Shown here one piece after another: positions 59,951-64,000 of a stretch of DNA of 64,000 nt (position 1 is its first letter; each line of letters starts with the position of its first letter). The notes beneath the pieces are model-generated. The model worked only from the letters and a program-made list of their open reading frames with translations. It was not told the origin of the DNA and did no database searches. Made by a program: the position numbers and the translations under genes. Source of the DNA: Bacillus sp. SLBN-46 (GTDB lineage Bacteria > Bacillota > Bacilli > Bacillales > Cytobacillaceae); the NCBI RefSeq assembly GCF_031453555.1, contig NZ_JAVIZM010000001.1, positions 2,797,001 to 2,861,000 of the forward strand, written 5' to 3'.

Positions 59951-61674
59951 GCTATCTCCTCCTCGGAAAGCTGAGACATTACGATTTCACGATATACCGG
60001 ACTTTTATCCAACAGTTCTTTATGTGTACCAATGCCTGAGATTCGGCCATTATCTAGTACAATGATTTGGTCTGCATCCATAATCGTACTCACACGCTGC
60101 GCAACAATTAATACAGTTGAATCAACAGTTTCCTGTTTTAATGCAGACCGCAGCTTGGCATCTGTTTTAAAGTCCAATGCAGAGAAACTATCATCAAAAA
60201 TATAAATCTCTGGTTGTCGCACAAGGGCACGGGCGATGGATAAGCGCTGTTTCTGACCACCCGAAACATTTGTTCCCCCTTGAGCAATCTTCGCATCAAA
60301 GCCCTCATCCATTGCAGAAATAAAATCAGTTGCTTGTGCGATATCAGCTGCATGCTTTACTTCATCCTCTGTTGCATTTTCTTTACCGTAACGGATATTT
60401 TCTGATATCGTCCCTGTAAAAAGCACGGCCTGCTGCGGGACAAAGCCAATCTTTTCACGGAGTCGTTCCTGTGTCATTTCTCGCACATCTACACCATCTA
60501 CTAAGACTGTGCCACTTTCCGCATCATAAAAACGCGGGATCAAATTAATGAGTGTTGATTTACCAGACCCTGTTCCACCTATTATGGCAGTTACCTCACC
60601 AGGAATCATTTTAAACGATATATTCTCAATCGCTGGCATTTCAGCTCCAGGATAACTAAACGTGACATCTTTGAATTCTACCAGCCCCCGCACACTTTCT
60701 ACAGACGTAGACACAGACCAATCATTAATATCTGCCAAAGTCTCAAGGACCTCGTTTATTCTGACAGCCGAGACGGAGGCCCGTGGTATCATCACGAACA
60801 TCATAGATAGCATGACAAACGAGAACATTATTTGCATAGCATATTGAATAAATGCCATCATATCTCCGACCTGCATATGGCCATTGCTAATACGAAGACC
60901 ACCAAACCAAATAATAGCGACGGTTGAAAGATTGAGGACGAGCATCATAATTGGCATCATAGCTGCCATAAGTTTGTTTACTTTAATAGCGGTTTGCGTT
61001 AAATCCCAGTTGGCTTCATTAAACCTCTTTTTCTCGTGATCCGCCCGATTAAAGGAGCGAATGACGCGAATTCCTGTTAAGTTTTCTCGTAAAACCCGGT
61101 TAAGTTTATCGAGTTTTACCTGCATGGCTTTAAATAGTGGGATCCCTTTTCTAGCTATAATGACAATGGCAATCACAAGAACAGGCAAAGAAACGGCCAG
61201 CACTAGCGTCAATTTGGTATCCTTTGAATAGGCCATAATAATCCCACCAATGCACATCATTGGTGCCATGGCCATCATTCTCAGCATCATTACAAGCACC
61301 TGTTGGATTTGGGTAATGTCGTTCGTTGTTCTCGTAATCAATGAAGATGTACCCAGTTGATCAAATTCATGTAAGGAAAATTTGCTCACATGAGAAAATA
61401 CGCTAGAACGCAATAATTTTCCAAAACCTGATGCGGCCTTCGCTGAAAAAAAGCTAGCTGCTATGGAACAAATCATTCCTCCAGCCGCTACGAGCAGCAT
61501 AAAACCGCCAATTTTCCATATGTAGTCCGTATCTCCTGTTACGACGCCCTTGTCGACTATATCGGCCATTAACGTTGGCAGATACAGCTCAGCTAATGAC
61601 TGTAGAAGGACAAGGACAAGTACTAGGTAGATTGGCTGCTGAAATGGTCGTAAGTATTTTGTTAATTTTAACAA
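59947..61674 (-). CDS. ABC exporter half-transporter, subunit with degenerate Walker B
   Basis: A 575-residue ABC exporter with six membrane helices and one nucleotide-binding domain: Walker A GGTGSGKSTLINLIPRF, intact signature NVSGGQKQRLSIARAL, but Walker B IYIFDDSFSALD, with Asp in place of the catalytic Glu, and IVAQRVST with Gln in place of the switch His. Such a non-catalytic site is the mark of asymmetric heterodimeric exporters. The start is TTG 61674 behind GGGAGGG. A consensus promoter precedes it at 61761-61789. No adjacent regulator or substrate gene gives the cargo away. Confidence 0.9.
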   Translation of the reverse strand: MLKLTKYLRPFQQPIYLVLVLVLLQSLAELYLPTLMADIVDKGVVTGDTDYIWKIGGFMLLVAAGGMICSIAASFFSAKAASGFGKLLRSSVFSHVSKFSLHEFDQLGTSSLITRTTNDITQIQQVLVMMLRMMAMAPMMCIGGIIMAYSKDTKLTLVLAVSLPVLVIAIVIIARKGIPLFKAMQVKLDKLNRVLRENLTGIRVIRSFNRADHEKKRFNEANWDLTQTAIKVNKLMAAMMPIMMLVLNLSTVAIIWFGGLRISNGHMQVGDMMAFIQYAMQIMFSFVMLSMMFVMIPRASVSAVRINEVLETLADINDWSVSTSVESVRGLVEFKDVTFSYPGAEMPAIENISFKMIPGEVTAIIGGTGSGKSTLINLIPRFYDAESGTVLVDGVDVREMTQERLREKIGFVPQQAVLFTGTISENIRYGKENATEDEVKHAADIAQATDFISAMDEGFDAKIAQGGTNVSGGQKQRLSIARALVRQPEIYIFDDSFSALDFKTDAKLRSALKQETVDSTVLIVAQRVSTIMDADQIIVLDNGRISGIGTHKELLDKSPVYREIVMSQLSEEEIA

Positions 61675-61760
61675 AAATCTTCCCTCCCTTTTTTACCACG
61701 AAATTGGAAAAATCTTTAAAAAATAATGTTATTACTTTCCTTTTCAGCATTAGTGAATTA

Positions 61761-61789
61761 AGTATATTCCCCATGAAAAATTTGGTCAA
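61761..61789 (-). promoter_or_regulatory. Promoter of the ABC exporter operon
   Basis: On the minus strand TTGACC (61789-61784) and TATACT (61766-61761), spacing 17 bp. Confidence 0.7.
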
Positions 61790-61816
61790 ATTTTACCAAG
61801 ATTAGTTGTTTTCCCA

Positions 61817-61841
61817 CAAAAAAACACAGGTTTACCTGTGC
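61817..61841 (-). terminator. Terminator of the staygreen-family gene
   Basis: CACAGG (61825-61830) and CCTGTG (61835-61840) with a T run of seven following on the minus strand. Confidence 0.75.
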
Positions 61842-61928
61842 TTAAAATTAATATCTAGCTATAATCAAATCAAATAGTTCCTCGGTGTACCGTAAAATAT
61901 AACCTGATTAAATGGAGGATAAATAGAT

Positions 61929-62321
61929 TCAAAATGAACATAAAATTGGGGCTTCCAACAGCCATGGGAAGTTTGAAAATAGTGCTTGATCCCCATTAAC
62001 TATTGCTTTTAATGCTAAATTTAATTCCTTTTGAAAAATCATAAAACGGACTTTTGTGTAATTTTCATCATATTCCCCACCGCTTACATAGACACGAGCA
62101 CACAATGAATATTCCCCTAACTGGGGTACCCACTCAGCCAATACCTCATCACGCATGCTGTAGTTGACGGCACTATAATTGTATTCACAACCTATTGTTA
62201 GAAATAGCTGTCCAGTGGTATCCGAATGAGTAAGTGTATATTTTCTTCCCTCTACAGGACGAAAAGGGGTAGCGGGGGCTTGGTAGCTTACCGATAATTT
62301 TGAAGGAATGAAGACACTCAT
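61929..62321 (-). CDS. Staygreen (SGR)-family protein
   Basis: A 130-residue protein with the bacterial staygreen pattern: FIPSKLSVSYQAPATPFRPVEGRKYTLTHSDTTGQLFLTIGCEYNY, then RDEVLAEWV and LCARVYVSGG, and a C-terminal NFPWLLEAPI. Plant SGR removes Mg from chlorophyll a; bacterial homologues can show Mg-dechelatase activity in vitro, but their role in non-phototrophs is unknown. AAAGGAGG precedes ATG 62321. It stands alone between the ABC operon and a secreted-protein gene. Length is normal for bacterial members. Confidence 0.8.
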   Translation of the reverse strand: MSVFIPSKLSVSYQAPATPFRPVEGRKYTLTHSDTTGQLFLTIGCEYNYSAVNYSMRDEVLAEWVPQLGEYSLCARVYVSGGEYDENYTKVRFMIFQKELNLALKAIVNGDQALFSNFPWLLEAPILCSF

Positions 62322-62411
62322 CAAAAGCTTCCTCCTTTCAAAAGAGCTACCTTAGTATATGAAAATTCAATTTTTTCGTGACAAATGCCTATTTCATGAA
62401 TATCATTATTG

Positions 62412-63170
62412 TTATTTTTGCTGTTCCTTCTTTACATCGCTAAAAAGCAATCTCCAATGACCCTTGTCAAATATCCAAGTAGATTCAACCAATGCAATCG
62501 TGTCACCATTTGCAATACCAGTTACGCGTTGTATTCCTTTTAGCCCCTTTATCTCTCCTTCAAGTGTAACTGGATTCAAACTGTTAAATGTATTGACGGT
62601 TAATTCGGTTGGTTCATTTAATTTTCCTTTATAATAGACGCCCATTTTCCTATAATAATTCTTTCGATCTTTTAGATCGAATAAATAGGACTTTCCAGTT
62701 TGGGCTAATTGGATCTCAGCCTTAAAATTATTTAAAAAGTGACTCTCCATCTCGAGTGGTTCAGGTACTGCTAATTTGGTGACTTCAAAGTCTTTTAAAG
62801 AGTATAGAAGGTTGACCACAGTTCCTTCATTTTCTTCCGATAAAACACTCGTAAATAAGTCTTTTACACCATCATTGTTTAGGTCGATGAGCCGAACGGA
62901 AGCCTTAGAACCACTTTCTAATGAAAGGGTATACGTTTTCTCATTGGAAGCGGCCACTTCAAGATAAATTCTTTTTAAATATGAATCCTTTTCATCATAA
63001 GGAACTCCTTTTAAAAGAATAACATCATCTTTTCCATCTCCAGTAATATCCATTTCCTCTTTGGATAACGTTACTGTTTCCTTATTTTTTTCGATTGCGT
63101 AGACTCCGGTAATGGCAGTTAGAGATATAAAAAAACACGCAACCAAAGCAAGCAGCATCTCTTTTTTCAT
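62412..63170 (-). CDS. Secreted protein with EF-hand-like Asp-rich motifs
   Basis: A 252-residue precursor. The N-terminus MKKEMLLALVACFFISLTAITGVYA is a signal peptide with cleavage near AIEKN. Two loops, DITGDGKDDVILLKG and DLNNDGVKDLFTSV, have the DxxxDGxxD form of calcium-binding FG-GAP or dockerin-like repeats. The rest is beta-rich and I recognise no enzyme. GGAGGGG precedes ATG 63170; an earlier in-frame ATG would overlap that site. It follows the parC terminator on the same strand. An extracellular or wall-associated role is inferred from the signal peptide only. Confidence 0.7.
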   Translation of the reverse strand: MKKEMLLALVACFFISLTAITGVYAIEKNKETVTLSKEEMDITGDGKDDVILLKGVPYDEKDSYLKRIYLEVAASNEKTYTLSLESGSKASVRLIDLNNDGVKDLFTSVLSEENEGTVVNLLYSLKDFEVTKLAVPEPLEMESHFLNNFKAEIQLAQTGKSYLFDLKDRKNYYRKMGVYYKGKLNEPTELTVNTFNSLNPVTLEGEIKGLKGIQRVTGIANGDTIALVESTWIFDKGHWRLLFSDVKKEQQK

Positions 63171-63227
63171 CCATTTCCCCTCCAAACCTTGATAAAAACT
63201 AGTATGTCCAGAAATGGAAAAATGATG

Positions 63228-63256
63228 AAAAAAGACTCTCTAAATTTTAGAGAGTC
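63228..63256 (-). terminator. Terminator of parC
   Basis: GACTCTCTAAA and TTTAGAGAGTC arms (63234-63256), with TTTTTT following on the minus strand. Confidence 0.88.
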
Positions 63257-63267
63257 CATTAACCATC

Positions 63268-64000
63268 TTATTCACTTGGATTTTGAGTAGCTTCCTCTTT
63301 CCAAACGTTACTAACCTTACCGTTGTCACCCTCATCAAGGATAAACGAACCGTTTGAGTACCGGTCGCTAAAACGAATATCTTCAGCTTTAAAAGTTTCT
63401 AAATAACCTTTTTCTGTTTGAATAAAAATAAGGTCCGGGTCATTAGCGACAGCGAAGCCAATGACTCGATGTGGGTTCGATTTAAGCTCTCTTAAAATAA
63501 CTACACCTCGTTTAGCACGTGATGATTTTTCAAACTCTTTTAACTTCATCCTCTTCACAGAGCCACGCTGTGTTGCAATGACAATGCTTTCTTTGCTGTC
63601 AGGAGTAATCAGTTTACCACCAACTACAAAGTCTCCATCCTTTAAATTGATGCCTTTTACTCCCGCGGCACGTTGACCAACAATACTAATTTCTTCCTCA
63701 TGGAACCATAGGGCATACCCGAAATTGGTAATCATGAATACTTCTTTCGTTCCATCGGTTAAGTGAACGTCAATCACTTGGTCATCATCTTTAAGATTCA
63801 CAGCAACAAGCGGCTTGGAGTATCGCTGTGCTTTATATGCTTTAAGCTCAGTTTTCTTTATCATTCCGTTTTTGGTTACAAACACTATGAAGGCTTCCGT
63901 TTCAAAATCCTTAATCGGAAGGGCTTTGATAATTTCCTCGTCACGTTCAATTGGAATAATATTGGCCACATGCTGTCCGAGATCTTTCCAGCGGATATCA
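63268..64000 (-). CDS. parC: DNA topoisomerase IV subunit A, C-terminal part (5' end outside window)
   Basis: The frame is open to the right edge, so this is the last 244 codons of a gene of about 800. The visible part is the C-terminal beta-pinwheel: repeated FVTKNGMIKKTELKAY, FMITNFGYALWFHEEEI, GQRAAGVKGINLKDGD, VIATQRGSVKRMKLKEF, and IFIQTEKGYLETFK blades. The GRxAxGVxG-like GQRAAGVKG form and the short acidic tail suit ParC (GrlA) rather than GyrA, which has the GyrA box QRRGGKG. Topoisomerase IV separates daughter chromosomes. parE would be expected just upstream. Annotation as GyrA is the main alternative. Confidence 0.85.
   Translation of the reverse strand, partial: DIRWKDLGQHVANIIPIERDEEIIKALPIKDFETEAFIVFVTKNGMIKKTELKAYKAQRYSKPLVAVNLKDDDQVIDVHLTDGTKEVFMITNFGYALWFHEEEISIVGQRAAGVKGINLKDGDFVVGGKLITPDSKESIVIATQRGSVKRMKLKEFEKSSRAKRGVVILRELKSNPHRVIGFAVANDPDLIFIQTEKGYLETFKAEDIRFSDRYSNGSFILDEGDNGKVSNVWKEEATQNPSE

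Overview
The window is a low-GC Gram-positive chromosome segment, most likely from a Bacillaceae member (Bacillus/Neobacillus-like). Evidence: AGGAGG-type ribosome binding sites with frequent TTG/GTG starts, a proline T-box ahead of proBA, CcpA cre boxes, a DeoR/SorC regulator like that of B. subtilis, a SwrC-like RND pump, a KinB-like 5TM kinase, PepF, TrhO and the topoisomerase IV gene parC. Nothing indicates a prophage or plasmid backbone. The only clearly mobile gene is a free-standing LAGLIDADG endonuclease.

Layout: 1-3.9 kb, a PucR-type regulator (cut by the left edge) with an acylating semialdehyde dehydrogenase and an omega-aminotransferase, probably for beta-alanine or a similar omega-amino acid. 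4.0-11.7 kb, a complete bacterial microcompartment (BMC) operon: DeoR-type regulator, PduL phosphotransacylase, flavoprotein-like protein, acylating aldehyde dehydrogenase, triosephosphate isomerase (TIM), RpiB-like protein, deoxyribose-phosphate aldolase (DERA), two BMC-H and three BMC-P shell proteins. Five of the enzymes carry the same kind of short amphipathic N-terminal helix, the expected cargo tag. DERA would split deoxyribose-5-phosphate into acetaldehyde and glyceraldehyde-3-phosphate; the dehydrogenase and PduL would turn acetaldehyde into acetyl-CoA and acetyl phosphate; TIM would drain the triose to DHAP. This fits the sugar-phosphate-utilising (SPU) BMC class, with unusual points: a tagged TIM, an RpiB-like protein whose catalytic Cys is Asp, no BMC-T protein, and a Lys/Glu-rich extension on one BMC-H. 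cre sites lie at both ends.

11.8-31 kb: a small cre-controlled XRE regulator, an acidic protein of unknown function divergent from an SF1 helicase, a 21-bp-period palindromic repeat array, an MFS transporter, T-box-proBA, an XPD/DinG-type helicase with a Cas4-like nuclease domain, feoA with a split feoB, small Bacillaceae proteins, an alpha/beta hydrolase, a GH18 glycosidase, trhO and pepF. 31-39.5 kb: a CapA-like protein and a MoxR/DUF58/DUF4129/DUF4350 cluster with SpoIIM-like and RDD membrane proteins. 39.5-45.5 kb: an MFS pump, a TetR regulator and an RND pump, with matching TetR-type operators before both pumps. 45.5-50.5 kb: ALDH and Fe-ADH genes, a regulator and a sensor kinase. 50.7-53.7 kb: a TetR regulator divergent from a PQQ-dependent quinohemoprotein dehydrogenase, unusual for a Firmicute. 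53.9-57.8 kb: an SDR, a XerS-like recombinase with repeats upstream, an SOS-type promoter driving the homing endonuclease, a protein with a duplicated RHH-like motif and a bPH protein. 57.8-64 kb: a second 21-bp-period array, a heterodimeric ABC exporter, a staygreen-family protein, a secreted protein and the 3' part of parC.

Limits: all functions come from reading motifs and remembered family sequences; no search or folding was run. No tRNA, rRNA, IS element or CRISPR array was seen.
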